64,000 nucleotides of DNA from Lachnospiraceae bacterium. GTDB lineage: Bacteria; Bacillota; Clostridia; Lachnospirales; Lachnospiraceae. Below the pieces are notes generated by a model. It ran no database searches. It had not been told where the DNA came from and saw nothing but the letters and a program-made list of their open reading frames with translations. The stretch is from contig JAAUZE010000008.1 of the NCBI GenBank assembly GCA_014804755.1, forward strand, positions 36,109 through 100,108. The letters are read 5' to 3'. Position numbers and translations under genes: made by a program. Below, one piece after another: positions 23,788 to 32,257 of this stretch. Each line of letters begins with the position of its first letter. Within the stretch, counting starts at the first letter, position 1.

Positions 23788-23902
23788 CAGCCCGCGAATT
23801 TGGGCGCAAGCACAATATTTGCAAAGCAAACTTGTTTGCAAAGCGAACTTGATCGCAAAGCGAACTTGTTTGCAAAGCGAACTTGATCGCAAAGCGAACT
23901 TG
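23788..23902 (-). repeat. Dispersed leader-like repeat with five 17-bp tandem units
   Basis: Five units of the form [TA]T[TC]GCAAAGCGAACTTG lie head to tail at 23818-23902. The adjoining part (23788-23817) matches, on the opposite strand, the sequence upstream of argF (52484-52539) and partly that upstream of murA. It sits about 20 bp upstream of the yggS start, in sense orientation. Confidence 0.75.
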
Positions 23903-24050
23903 TTCGCTTTATCACCTCATCTATGTTTGATTATAGCACATCCGAGTGACAGTGTGCGAAAAATGTGTTATACTTGTTCCATGCGGAGAGAAAGGTAATT
24001 TATGGAAACGTTGCGGCTCCGCAGGTTTTGAAAGGGGCAAGAGGTCGAAA

Positions 24051-25109
24051 ATGAAAAAAGAACGGGTGTTATATCTTGATCTGATCCGCATCGTCTGCTT
24101 TTTGATGGTGACGTCATTTCATTTTTCGGTTGCGGTAAAAACGTTTGGGATCAACGCAGACGTGGAGTTTTATCAGGGAATCGTGCATATTGTGTGGGGA
24201 CCGATCGCGGTGTCGTGCTTTTTTATGGTGTCCGGCGCGGCATTGATCTATCGCTACGGGGAAAACTTTTCGCTGAAGGAATTTTACAAAAAAAGGTTCT
24301 TCGGACTCTACCCGCTGTTTTGGCTTGCGTATCTGTTTGCGTTCCTTGATTTCTTTTATCGGGTGAAATCCATGCCGGGAGGACCGAAGATTCATTTCCT
24401 GCTGTCGGTGGTTGCGATGGACGGGTATTTTAATGATTGGATTCCGACATTTTATATGATCGGCGAATGGTTTTTGGGTGTGATCGTGATACTCTATATT
24501 CTGTTTCCGCTGTATCGGTTCGTGATGTGTAAGTGCAAATATATCTTACCCGTCGTATTCTTTGTGTTGAGCGTGGTATTGATATATTATAATCCGTTTC
24601 CGATGGTGCCGGAGAAAAACCCGATCATGTGCAGCATGTATTTTGTGCTCGGCATGATGATCGAGATGCTGCGAAGGAGTCCGAAGCAGCGGGTGGCAAA
24701 AATCGGCAGAAGGATCGCGGCGGCAGTCGGCGCCATGCTTTTCATCGTTGTATATGCGGTGGAAAAGACCGGTTATCGGTTTAACGCCTATCATGTGATC
24801 TTTGCGATATCGGTATCGGTCTATCTGATCCTGATGGAGGTTGCGGAGTGGATAAAGTCGGAGCGCGCAAGGAGTCTGATCAGCACGATCGGCAGGCACT
24901 CGTATGCATATTTTTTGCTGCATCATGTGTTTATGTACAAATATCTTCCGAATTTTTCGGGCGTTACAATGAGCGGTTCCAACACGCTGCTCCTGTTTGT
25001 AAGCTGCGTGGGGTATATTTATGCGCTGGCGGTTGGACTGGATAAAATTTATGCGGCGCTCGTGCGCGCGCTTAGAAGATGGCGCGGAAAGGATGAGAGC
25101 ACGGCATAG
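24051..25109 (+). CDS. Acyltransferase 3 family membrane protein
   Basis: The 352-residue protein has about ten hydrophobic segments. It opens LDLIRIVCFLMVTSFHF, where the His near residue 23 matches the catalytic His of acyltransferase-3 proteins (OatA/NodX type). The segment FYKKRFFGLYPLFWLAY carries the conserved Arg after the second membrane span. Such proteins acetylate or acylate cell-wall or surface sugars. ATG 24051 follows a GGGGCAAGAGG site; the frame upstream has no good start. The substrate is unknown, though the next two genes make nucleotide sugars. Confidence 0.85.
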   Translation: MKKERVLYLDLIRIVCFLMVTSFHFSVAVKTFGINADVEFYQGIVHIVWGPIAVSCFFMVSGAALIYRYGENFSLKEFYKKRFFGLYPLFWLAYLFAFLDFFYRVKSMPGGPKIHFLLSVVAMDGYFNDWIPTFYMIGEWFLGVIVILYILFPLYRFVMCKCKYILPVVFFVLSVVLIYYNPFPMVPEKNPIMCSMYFVLGMMIEMLRRSPKQRVAKIGRRIAAAVGAMLFIVVYAVEKTGYRFNAYHVIFAISVSVYLILMEVAEWIKSERARSLISTIGRHSYAYFLLHHVFMYKYLPNFSGVTMSGSNTLLLFVSCVGYIYALAVGLDKIYAALVRALRRWRGKDESTA

Positions 25110-25243
25110 AGGATTTTCCTGCTGAGCCGCATGAGGATGAAGCGTTTTGAACGGCAGCGATATAGATACAACATTTTGACAGGTTATCGTAACATTCATG
25201 TCTTGCAGAAAGCAAAAATCTTACGTTAAACTAGGAGGGAAAT

Positions 25244-26164
25244 ATGGAGAAACCAACATTGGTAATACTTGCAGCCGGAATGGGCAGCAGGTACGGAGGG
25301 CTAAAGCAGATCGATCCGATTGATAAGCATGGAAATAAGATCATTGACTTTTCAATCTACGATGCGGTCAGGGCGGGGTTCCGCAAGGTCATTTTCATTA
25401 TTAAAAAAGAGAATGAGGCGGATTTTCGTTCCTGCATCGGCGATACGGTCAGCAAGTATATCGAGGTCGAATATGTATTTCAGGAGCTTAGCAATGTTCC
25501 CGCGGGCGTTGTTGTTCCTGAGGGGCGTATGAAGCCTTGGGGAACCGCACATGCTATTCTATGCTGCAAGGATGCGATCGACGGACCATTTGCGGTGATC
25601 AATTCGGATGATTATTACGGGCAGAGCGCATTCCAGACGCTGTACGATTTTCTGACGACGCATGAGGACGGCGAGAAGTACCGCTATGCGATGGTGGGCT
25701 ATGAGCTTGGCAACACGCTGACGGATAATGGTTCCGTGGCGCGCGGCTGCTGCATCACGGATCAGAACGGATTTTTGGTCAACATCGCGGAGCGCACGAA
25801 GATCGTCAAAATGCACGGCGGTGCGGCGTACACGGAGGACGACGGAGAGACCTATGTGCCGATTCCGATGGAAACGCTCGTATCCATGAATATGTGGGGC
25901 TTTATGCCGAGCATTTTAGGTGAACTGGAGCAGGCGCTTCAAAGGTTTTTTGCCGAGGAAGTGCCGGTCAATCCCTTAAAATCCGAATGCTTTTTGCCGA
26001 TCGAGGTAGACAGACTGCTTCAGGCGGGTAAGGCGACTGTGGAAGTGCTGCCCTCGAAGGACAAGTGGTTCGGCGTCACCTATAAGGAGGATAAACCCTT
26101 TGTTGTGGAATCCATACAGAATCTGAAGGATGAGGGCGTATATCCTGAAAAACTGTGGGAGTAA
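25244..26164 (+). CDS. Sugar nucleotidyltransferase (NDP-sugar pyrophosphorylase-like)
   Basis: The 306-residue protein has the nucleotidyltransferase signature LAAGMGSRYGGLKQIDP at residues 9-25, the substrate motif PWGTAHAI near residue 104 and the metal Asp in INSDDYYG near residue 122. It fits enzymes that couple a sugar-1-phosphate to a nucleotide. Its length and the GSRYGGLKQ variant match a Firmicute group that is often next to galE, as here (31 bp before it). The sugar cannot be told from the sequence. AGGAGGG lies before ATG 25244. Confidence 0.83.
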   Translation: MEKPTLVILAAGMGSRYGGLKQIDPIDKHGNKIIDFSIYDAVRAGFRKVIFIIKKENEADFRSCIGDTVSKYIEVEYVFQELSNVPAGVVVPEGRMKPWGTAHAILCCKDAIDGPFAVINSDDYYGQSAFQTLYDFLTTHEDGEKYRYAMVGYELGNTLTDNGSVARGCCITDQNGFLVNIAERTKIVKMHGGAAYTEDDGETYVPIPMETLVSMNMWGFMPSILGELEQALQRFFAEEVPVNPLKSECFLPIEVDRLLQAGKATVEVLPSKDKWFGVTYKEDKPFVVESIQNLKDEGVYPEKLWE

Positions 26165-26195
26165 CGCCTCTGATGTAAAATAAGGAGGATGGGGT

Positions 26196-27212
26196 ATGTC
26201 GATTTTAGTAACGGGCGGTGCAGGTTATATCGGAAGCCATACGGTAGTGGAGCTGCAGAATGCGGGATATGAGGTTGTTGTACTGGATAATCTGAGTAAT
26301 TCCAGTGAGAAGTCCTTAAAGCGTGTGGAAAAAATTACGGGAAAGGCAGTTCCTTTTTACAAGGCGGATATTTTAGACCGCGGGGCGTTGGAAGAAATTT
26401 TTGCAAAAGAAGCAATTGACTGCTGCATACATTTCGCGGGCTTAAAAGCGGTCGGAGAATCCGTACAGAAGCCGTGGGAATATTACAATAACAATATTGC
26501 CGGAACACTCACGCTTGTGGATGTGATGAGAAAGCACGGCTGCAAAAACATCATTTTTTCATCTTCGGCAACCGTGTACGGCAATCCGGCAGTGATCCCG
26601 ATCACGGAACAGTGCCCGAAAGGACAATGTACCAATCCGTACGGCTGGACCAAATCCATGCTGGAGCAGATTTTAAGCGATATGCAGAAGGCGGATCCGG
26701 AGTGGAACGTCATCCTGCTTCGTTATTTTAATCCGATCGGCGCGCATAAGAGCGGAACGATCGGCGAGAATCCGAACGGCATCCCGAACAATTTGATGCC
26801 TTACATCACACAGGTTGCAGTCGGCAAGCTGAAGCAGCTCGGTGTGTTCGGAAATGATTACGATACGCCGGATGGAACCGGAGTGAGAGATTATATTCAT
26901 GTTGTCGATCTGGCGAAGGGACATGTGAAAGCAGTCAAGAAAGTCGAGGAAAAAGCGGGCTTAAAGATTTACAATCTCGGTACGGGTGTCGGCTACAGCG
27001 TTCTGGATATTGTAAAGAATTTCGAGGAAGCAAACGGTGTGAAGATCCCCTATGAGATCAAGCCGAGGCGTGCAGGAGACATTGCAACCTGCTACGCTGA
27101 TGCGTCGCTTGCGAAAGAAGAACTCGGCTGGACCGCGGAATACGGTATCCGTGAGATGTGCGAGGACTCCTGGAGATGGCAGAGCAGTAACCCGAACGGG
27201 TATGAGGAATAG
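26196..27212 (+). CDS. galE: UDP-glucose 4-epimerase
   Basis: The 338-residue protein is a short-chain dehydrogenase type epimerase. It has the NAD motif GGAGYIGSH (residues 7-15), [10 protein letters not shown], the catalytic Tyr and Lys in YGWTKSM, the family text [16 protein letters not shown] and the C-terminal [16 protein letters not shown]. GalE turns UDP-galactose into UDP-glucose. It follows the nucleotidyltransferase gene closely with a good AAGGAGG site, so the two likely form an operon for surface sugar supply. Confidence 0.95.
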   Translation: MSILVTGGAGYIGSHTVVELQNAGYEVVVLDNLSNSSEKSLKRVEKITGKAVPFYKADILDRGALEEIFAKEAIDCCIHFAGLKAVGESVQKPWEYYNNNIAGTLTLVDVMRKHGCKNIIFSSSATVYGNPAVIPITEQCPKGQCTNPYGWTKSMLEQILSDMQKADPEWNVILLRYFNPIGAHKSGTIGENPNGIPNNLMPYITQVAVGKLKQLGVFGNDYDTPDGTGVRDYIHVVDLAKGHVKAVKKVEEKAGLKIYNLGTGVGYSVLDIVKNFEEANGVKIPYEIKPRRAGDIATCYADASLAKEELGWTAEYGIREMCEDSWRWQSSNPNGYEE

Positions 27213-27230
27213 GCGGTATAAGGTAAAAGA

Positions 27231-27396
27231 AAGAGCTGCGCGGCGCAGCTCTTTCTTGCTTATAGGAGATATCTTCGAAAGAACGCGCAGCGTTCTTTTT
27301 TATATCTATAAGGAAATTTCGTAAACTGGAAGAATCCGCTTTTGCAATTATTTGAAGGAGTTTCGCGTCAGCGAAACTCTGAAATGAGCGAAGCTC
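27231..27396. repeat. Composite palindromic repeat E1 and terminators
   Basis: A chain of hairpins follows galE: AGAGCTGC/GCAGCTCT (27232-27252), GAACGC/GCGTTC plus T run (27281-27300), GTTTCGC/GCGAAAC (27360-27377) and ATGAGC/GCTCAT plus T run. The joints TATAGGAGATATC and TATAAGGAAATTTC recur in elements at 38.3, 45.4, 46.7, 49.9 and 51.6 kb. It also terminates galE and the converging hemolysin III-like gene. Confidence 0.75.
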
Positions 27397-27402
27397 ATTT
27401 TT

Positions 27403-28053
27403 TTATGCCACATATCCATACATAAAGATAAAATGACAGACGCTTCCCGCCATGACAAACAGATGGAATACCTCGTGGGAACCGAAATACGCATGCTTTG
27501 CGTTAAATACGGAAAGCTTCAGCGCGTAAATAATGCCTCCCGCCGTATAGATCAGTCCGCCCGCGAGCAGCCATAAAAAAGCGGCCAGCGGAAGCGTATG
27601 GATAAGCTGTCCGAATACAAAAAGGCATACCCAGCCCATAGAAATGTACAGGATGGAGGAAAACCATTTCGGGCAGGTAATCCAGCACGCCTTGACGATC
27701 ATACCGGCGAGCGCGATACCCCATACGACGGCAAGGAGCAGATACCCGAGCTGTCCGCCAAGGACGATCAGGCATACGGGCGTATAGGAGCCGGCGATCA
27801 GCACAAAGATCATCATGTGATCCAGCTTGCGGAATATGCGGAGCAGTCGGCCGCCTACATTGACGGAATGATACAGCGTGCTTGCGCCGTACAGAAGCAC
27901 CATGCTGAGGATAAAGACCGTCATCGCCAAAAGATGACGGGAGTCCGCGGACATACTTGCTTTGATCAGAAGCGGTGTTGCCGCAATGGAAGCGAAGACC
28001 ATAGCGATCAGATGTGTGATAGCACTTCCGGGTTCACGGATCGTAATTGTCAT
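27403..28053 (-). CDS. Hemolysin III / PAQR-family membrane protein
   Basis: The 216-residue protein has seven hydrophobic segments. It begins MTITIREPGSAITHLIAMVFA and has the family's STLYHSV with conserved Ser and His near residue 68, KLDHMMIFVLIAGSYTP, and the late His motif AYFGSHEVFHLFVMAGS. These His residues bind zinc in the PAQR family. Bacterial members are linked with membrane-lipid or hemolytic roles, mostly untested. ATG 28053 follows AGAAGGGA; the longer frame lacks such a site. Confidence 0.9.
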   Translation of the reverse strand: MTITIREPGSAITHLIAMVFASIAATPLLIKASMSADSRHLLAMTVFILSMVLLYGASTLYHSVNVGGRLLRIFRKLDHMMIFVLIAGSYTPVCLIVLGGQLGYLLLAVVWGIALAGMIVKACWITCPKWFSSILYISMGWVCLFVFGQLIHTLPLAAFLWLLAGGLIYTAGGIIYALKLSVFNAKHAYFGSHEVFHLFVMAGSVCHFIFMYGYVA

Positions 28054-28290
28054 AAAAAATCCCTTCTTTCCTAAAAATAGATATAGATTCTGCAGTTCTG
28101 TCGGCAAGGCATATGTGCAGATATGAAAAACAAGTGAAGATACTTATAGTATGAACTGCTTTGCAAAACTTTATAACATAGTAAACAAAACTATGTAACA
28201 GCACACATATATTACAACACGCAACATGGCGTGTCAACAGGAAAATGAACAATCCAACCTATGCTTTTTGCGTTTTCTGATGTTATGCAT

Positions 28291-28314
28291 AAAAAAAGCA
28301 GGCTTTTTGCCTGC
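28291..28314 (-). terminator. Terminator of the 88-residue protein gene
   Basis: Read on the minus strand, GCAGGC-AAAAA-GCCTGC is followed by seven T. A second weaker copy of the same hairpin lies next to it at 28321-28333, giving a duplicated stem-loop. Confidence 0.7.
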
Positions 28315-28389
28315 GTTCTCAGGCTTTTTGCCTGCATTTTGGAATGTTTCATGGGAGTTCTGCGTAAATTAGTAATTGTGTGGGCGATA

Positions 28390-28656
28390 TCAGTCTTCTT
28401 CGATGATCTGGAACTCCAAATAATCGAACGGGATCTGCTCGATAAAACTGTCCTGTCGGAAGCGGGTCTTGGCATGCTGCTGGAATTCGCGGATGTTGCT
28501 GTCGAGCCAGATCGGTTTGCCGAGGTCAAAACGGATGCAGACTTCATCAAGCGCGCGAAAGACTTTGTGTGTCCGCGTATCCTCGCGATCGTCAATGATC
28601 ACGGTATCGCGGAGCATATGATTTTCTTTCCATATTTTTGCCCATAAACGAAACAT
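28390..28656 (-). CDS. Conserved hypothetical protein, 88 residues
   Basis: The protein reads MFRLWAKIWKENHMLRDTVI, followed by RTHKVFRALDEVCIRFDLGKPIWL and an acidic end (FQIIEED). I recall close relatives in many Lachnospiraceae, all unnamed. The alternation of charged and hydrophobic residues suggests a small soluble domain. AAGGGAA precedes the ATG. The longer antisense frame at 28212-28595 lacks this conservation and is not taken as a gene. Function unknown. Confidence 0.75.
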   Translation of the reverse strand: MFRLWAKIWKENHMLRDTVIIDDREDTRTHKVFRALDEVCIRFDLGKPIWLDSNIREFQQHAKTRFRQDSFIEQIPFDYLEFQIIEED

Positions 28657-28851
28657 TGCGAGTTCCCTTCAACTTTGTTTGATCAAGATACGTCTGATAA
28701 ATATAAAGTATAGCGATAAAATGTAGTATTTGTAAATAAACCATTAAATATTTGTGAAAAATGTACATTTTTTCCGAAATATGGTATAATGATTACAGAA
28801 TTTAGCACAAAAACGACAGCCTGAGTGTATGCTTGGATTGGGGGAGTGGAA

Positions 28852-29490
28852 ATGGAATTTTGGCCTAGTGCAAACAGCGAGGTGGATAAGTGGAAAGAAG
28901 TGCAGCTTGTCTATCAATCAGCATTGAAAGAAATCGGAACAAAGCTTGAAATTCTGAATGATGAATTTCAGCATGTACATAAGTATAATCCGATTGAGCA
29001 TATCAAGTCGAGGATCAAGACATCGGAAAGCATCGTTAAGAAATTGAAGCGTAACGGATATGATTCGACGATTGAAAATATGATCGAGCATGTGAATGAC
29101 ATTGCGGGAATCCGCGTGATCTGTTCCTTTACGTCAGATATTGAACAGATTGCGAAAATGATTGAGCGCCAGAGCGATCTGAAGGTCATTGGGATCAAGG
29201 ATTACTTTACAAATCCGAAGCCGAACGGCTATCAGAGCTATCACATGCTTGTCACCGTGCCGATCTTTCTGTCGGATAGGATTGTCGATACAAAAGTGGA
29301 GATTCAGATCCGAACGGTTGCGATGGATTTTTGGGCGAGCCTGGAGCATAAGATTCATTACAAATTCGAGGGGGAGACACCGGAAACAATCGAGCGTGAG
29401 CTGATGGAATGCGCGCGCATGGTTTCCGAGCTGGACGCCAAGATGCTTTCCCTTAACAATGAAGTCAGAAAAATAGAAGAGCAGGAATAG
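28852..29490 (+). CDS. Small alarmone synthetase, RelQ/YjbM-type (p)ppGpp synthetase
   Basis: The 212-residue protein has only the synthetase domain of RelA/SpoT proteins. Key parts are DIAGIRVICSFTSDI, FTNPKPNGYQSYHML and the strand VEIQIRTVAMDFWASLEHKIHYK. The domain moves pyrophosphate from ATP to GDP or GTP. No HD hydrolase domain or C-terminal regulatory domains are present, which matches small alarmone synthetases. ATG 28852 is preceded by GGGGGAG; a TATAAT (28785-28790) lies upstream. It would make (p)ppGpp in stress, for example cell-wall stress. Confidence 0.9.
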   Translation: MEFWPSANSEVDKWKEVQLVYQSALKEIGTKLEILNDEFQHVHKYNPIEHIKSRIKTSESIVKKLKRNGYDSTIENMIEHVNDIAGIRVICSFTSDIEQIAKMIERQSDLKVIGIKDYFTNPKPNGYQSYHMLVTVPIFLSDRIVDTKVEIQIRTVAMDFWASLEHKIHYKFEGETPETIERELMECARMVSELDAKMLSLNNEVRKIEEQE

Positions 29491-29569
29491 GAGTAGCTTT
29501 GGTTTTGCTGTAAGCTGCTCGTGTAAGTTGCTTGTATAAGCTCGTGTAAGTTGCTCTTTTATAAAAAGA

Positions 29570-29599
29570 TTGACAACCTATTTGAGGGGTAAGTACAAT
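29570..29599 (+). promoter_or_regulatory. Sigma-A-type promoter of the secreted repeat protein
   Basis: TTGACA (29570-29575), 18 bp, TACAAT (29594-29599). It lies about 58 bp before the start codon at 29657. Confidence 0.6.
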
Positions 29600-29656
29600 G
29601 AACCTGTAAAAGACAGGTGATTCCTGAACGTTCATTGAAAGGAAGGGTACTAAGGG

Positions 29657-30226
29657 ATGAAAAGAAGAGAAAGAGAGAACAGAATCTTTAAGGGGATGAA
29701 GGGCGTGGCAGCAGCAGGGCTGGCAGGATGCCTTTTTGCGGCGGCGTGCCTGCCCATGAATGTGTCTGCGAGTGAGACGATCACGAGAGAGAATTTTGAT
29801 TACGTGCGTTATGCGGATGATTATTTGGATTTGAAGGCGGCATTCGGATATGATGCGGAAGCGCTTTATAACCACTATCTGACCTGTGGCATATTGGAGC
29901 AGCGGATGGCTTACAGCATTGTTTCGGCTACAGAGTTTGATTATGTGCGCTATGCGGATGACTATTTAGATTTGAAGGCGGCGTTCGGATATGATGCTGA
30001 GGCACTCTACAGTCATTATTTGAACAACGGAAGAACAGAAGGAAGAATTGCTTATTATACTGATGGGAGTGTAATCGGCGGTGAAAGCGTAACCGAAAAT
30101 CAGACGGAATCAGAGAGTGCGGGCGAGACGGAACAGACGCCTAAAAAGAAAGTGTCTCCGCAGGAACAGGCTTTGATTGACGCCGGCTGGGAATGGAATA
30201 GCAACTGGGGAATGTGGGTCAGATAA
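29657..30226 (+). CDS. Secreted protein with two 45-residue tandem repeats
   Basis: The 189-residue protein has a signal peptide (basic start, then AAAGLAGCLFAAACLPM, with a likely cut after NVSA). Two nearly identical repeats follow, each with FDYVRYADDYLDLKAAFGYD and AEALYxHYL. This repeat type (aromatic/Asp-rich, ending in an 'NHY' helix) occurs in extracellular Clostridia proteins. The tail has an acidic Thr/Glu-rich linker and ends EWNSNWGMWVR. The role is unknown; cell-surface or wall binding is a guess. Confidence 0.75.
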   Translation: MKRRERENRIFKGMKGVAAAGLAGCLFAAACLPMNVSASETITRENFDYVRYADDYLDLKAAFGYDAEALYNHYLTCGILEQRMAYSIVSATEFDYVRYADDYLDLKAAFGYDAEALYSHYLNNGRTEGRIAYYTDGSVIGGESVTENQTESESAGETEQTPKKKVSPQEQALIDAGWEWNSNWGMWVR

Positions 30227-30682
30227 CAGAATGATGCGTATGGCCGGAACAGCTATAGGTGCAAGTGAAGATTTTTGTATTTTTATATATGAATGAATTG
30301 GATAGGGGCGTTGCAATATAACGAGATTCTGGTTATGGAGCAACGCTCCTTCTTGTTATTTATCCCCTAAAATGAGGAGTGCCTGAGTACCTTTCGGCAC
30401 TCAGGCTTATTATGAAAAAAATAATGAATATCATGATGAAAACAATTGCTTGATTTGACTTAAGTATAACGATAGATTATGAACAAATCATGAACGAACC
30501 GTGAATGATTGGTTAATATTTATAAAACGTATAAAAAATGGAAAAAAATGTAGTGCAGATTGCACAAAATCGAAAGAGCTTGAGGGAATCAAAACTGTAT
30601 GTTATAATAGGCGCATAAGAAAAACAAGCGACCGCAATGCGGACATTTGTGGGGTACATGAAAAGAGGAAGAAAGGGTCTGG
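30227..30682. other. Intergenic stretch with two hairpins and a promoter
   Basis: No gene is seen. A terminator-like hairpin GGGGCGTTGC/GCAACGCTCC lies at 30305-30349 and a second, GCCTGAGT/ACTCAGGC, at 30381-30406. A promoter for the next gene is TTGAGG (30580-30585), 17 bp, TATAAT (30603-30608). The part between (about 30410-30570) is AT-rich and holds nothing I recognise. Confidence 0.6.
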
Positions 30683-31612
30683 GTGAAAAACATGGATAGC
30701 TTTATGGATAAAATTGCACACAAATTTACGGCACAGGATATGATCAAGGCGAATGCGGCGGCGGAGGAAAAGGAACTGGAGCGTCTGCGCGTGCAGGTTG
30801 CCGAATATGATACGAGAATACAGGAGATCCGTAAGCTGAACCTCAAGAATTTGGAGCTGGCGGATAATCTGCAGGCGATGATCGATGCCGGAAACGCTAA
30901 GATAAAAGCGTACGCGGACGCGCAGGAGCAGAGTGAGCAGGCGGAAGGGGCAGCAGCGCAGGGCGTGACCAGCGAACAGCTGGAAGAATTGTCTCAGAAG
31001 CTTATTACACAGACGAAGCAGCTCACCATGGCAAAGCTTGAGACGATGGAGCGGCTGGACACGTTAGAGAACAGATTAAACACGCGTTCGGAACTGGAAC
31101 AGATCGCGGAGAAGCTGGAGAAGTCTTCGGTATCCGAGGAATTGATCGCAAGGCTTGACACCAGCGAGAAGCTGAATGAGATTGTGGCAAAGCTGGAGCA
31201 GCAGCCGACCTCGGACGAAATTGCAGAGAAGCTGAATTACCGTACGGCATTTGAAGGAATCGTATCAAAATTGGACAGATGTCCGACGCTGGATGAGATT
31301 GCTGAGAGGCTCGTCAGCGAAAAGCCGGAGGGGCTTGAGGAACGGCTGAATGCGGTCAAGGAAGAGCTGACCGACCATGTACATAAAGAGAACGTTAAGG
31401 TGTACCGTAACGTGCAGGCAGCGATCATAGATGAAAATAAGAAGCTGGCGGAGGCGATCGCTGCATCTCAGATAGAGATGAAGGAGCAGCTTGCAAGAAC
31501 CGAAAAGAACGTGTCGGGATTAAAGACACTCGCAATCGTGACGCTGATCGCGGCGCTTGCCAATATCGGAATCTGGGCTGCGTCCATCTTCAATCTTCTG
31601 CCGGCATTCTAA
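30683..31612 (+). CDS. Coiled-coil protein with C-terminal membrane anchor
   Basis: The 309-residue protein is mostly heptad-rich helix. Around residues 120-225 it has repeating units of the kind LEQIAEKLE, EELIARLD, LNEIVAKLE, SDEIAEKLN and LDEIAERLV, spaced about 20-25 residues. A single hydrophobic segment near the end (TLAIVTLIAALANIGIWAAS, residues 280-300) suggests a tail anchor with the coiled coil inside the cell. GTG 30683 is used; ATG 30692 is an alternative. Function unknown. Confidence 0.7.
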   Translation: MKNMDSFMDKIAHKFTAQDMIKANAAAEEKELERLRVQVAEYDTRIQEIRKLNLKNLELADNLQAMIDAGNAKIKAYADAQEQSEQAEGAAAQGVTSEQLEELSQKLITQTKQLTMAKLETMERLDTLENRLNTRSELEQIAEKLEKSSVSEELIARLDTSEKLNEIVAKLEQQPTSDEIAEKLNYRTAFEGIVSKLDRCPTLDEIAERLVSEKPEGLEERLNAVKEELTDHVHKENVKVYRNVQAAIIDENKKLAEAIAASQIEMKEQLARTEKNVSGLKTLAIVTLIAALANIGIWAASIFNLLPAF

Positions 31613-31663
31613 TAGAAATATTGTGCTTGTGAGTCATTCAGAAAGAAAGGAGCCGCGAAGATT

Positions 31664-32230
31664 GTGGGGAAGCAATTATGGAAACCGGGCAATATGCTCT
31701 ATCCGATTCCTGCCGTGCTGATCAGCGTTGCGGATAAGGACGGAAACCCTAATTTGTTTACAGCGAGCTGGGTAGGGACGGTTTGCTCCGATCCGCCCAT
31801 GGTATCCGTTTCTGTACGGCCTGAGCGCTATTCCTACCATATGATAGAGGAGACGGGAGAATTTGTCGTCAATCTGACGACGAAGCAGCTGGCCCGCGCG
31901 GCGGATTATTGCGGCGTGCGGAGCGGACGGGATGAGAATAAATGGGAGGGTGCGGGCTTAACGCCCGTAACAGGCACGAAGGTGCGTGCGCCCTATGTGA
32001 AGGAAAGTCCCGTCAACATTGAGTGCAAGGTGACAAATAAGCTTGCGCTCGGAACGCACGACATGTTCATCGGTACGGTGGTGGCGGTGCTCGTGGACGA
32101 CGCGTATATGGATGAAAAAAACGCGTTTCATTTAGAGCAGGCAGAGCCAATTGTCTATTCGCACGGTACCTATCATGAGCTCGGAGCGGCACTTGGCAAA
32201 TTTGGGTTCAGCGTAAAAAAGAGTGTTTGA
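31664..32230 (+). CDS. Flavin reductase-like (FMN-binding split-barrel) protein
   Basis: The 188-residue protein matches flavin-reductase-like, FMN-binding oxidoreductases. Signature text is YPIPAVLISVADKDGNPNLFTASWVGTVC with SDPPMVSVSVRPERYSY and FVVNLTTKQLA. Proteins of this kind bind FMN and use NAD(P)H, or act as electron carriers. AAGGAGCC precedes the GTG start at 31664. The converging dinB gene ends 28 bp downstream, and a short hairpin AATTGTGG/CACAATTC (32249-32266) lies between them. Confidence 0.85.
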   Translation: MGKQLWKPGNMLYPIPAVLISVADKDGNPNLFTASWVGTVCSDPPMVSVSVRPERYSYHMIEETGEFVVNLTTKQLARAADYCGVRSGRDENKWEGAGLTPVTGTKVRAPYVKESPVNIECKVTNKLALGTHDMFIGTVVAVLVDDAYMDEKNAFHLEQAEPIVYSHGTYHELGAALGKFGFSVKKSV

Positions 32231-32257
32231 AAATTTTATGCAAAAAAAGAATTGTGG

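Noticed and set aside
23818..23902. Five short direct repeats that could suggest a CRISPR array
   Set aside because: The 17-bp units are head to tail with no spacers, and no cas gene is in the window.
28212..28595. 127-codon minus-strand frame overlapping the 88-residue protein gene
   Set aside because: The 28390-28656 frame has recognisable conserved text and a ribosome site; the longer one is Ser/Arg-rich shadow and spans the terminator.
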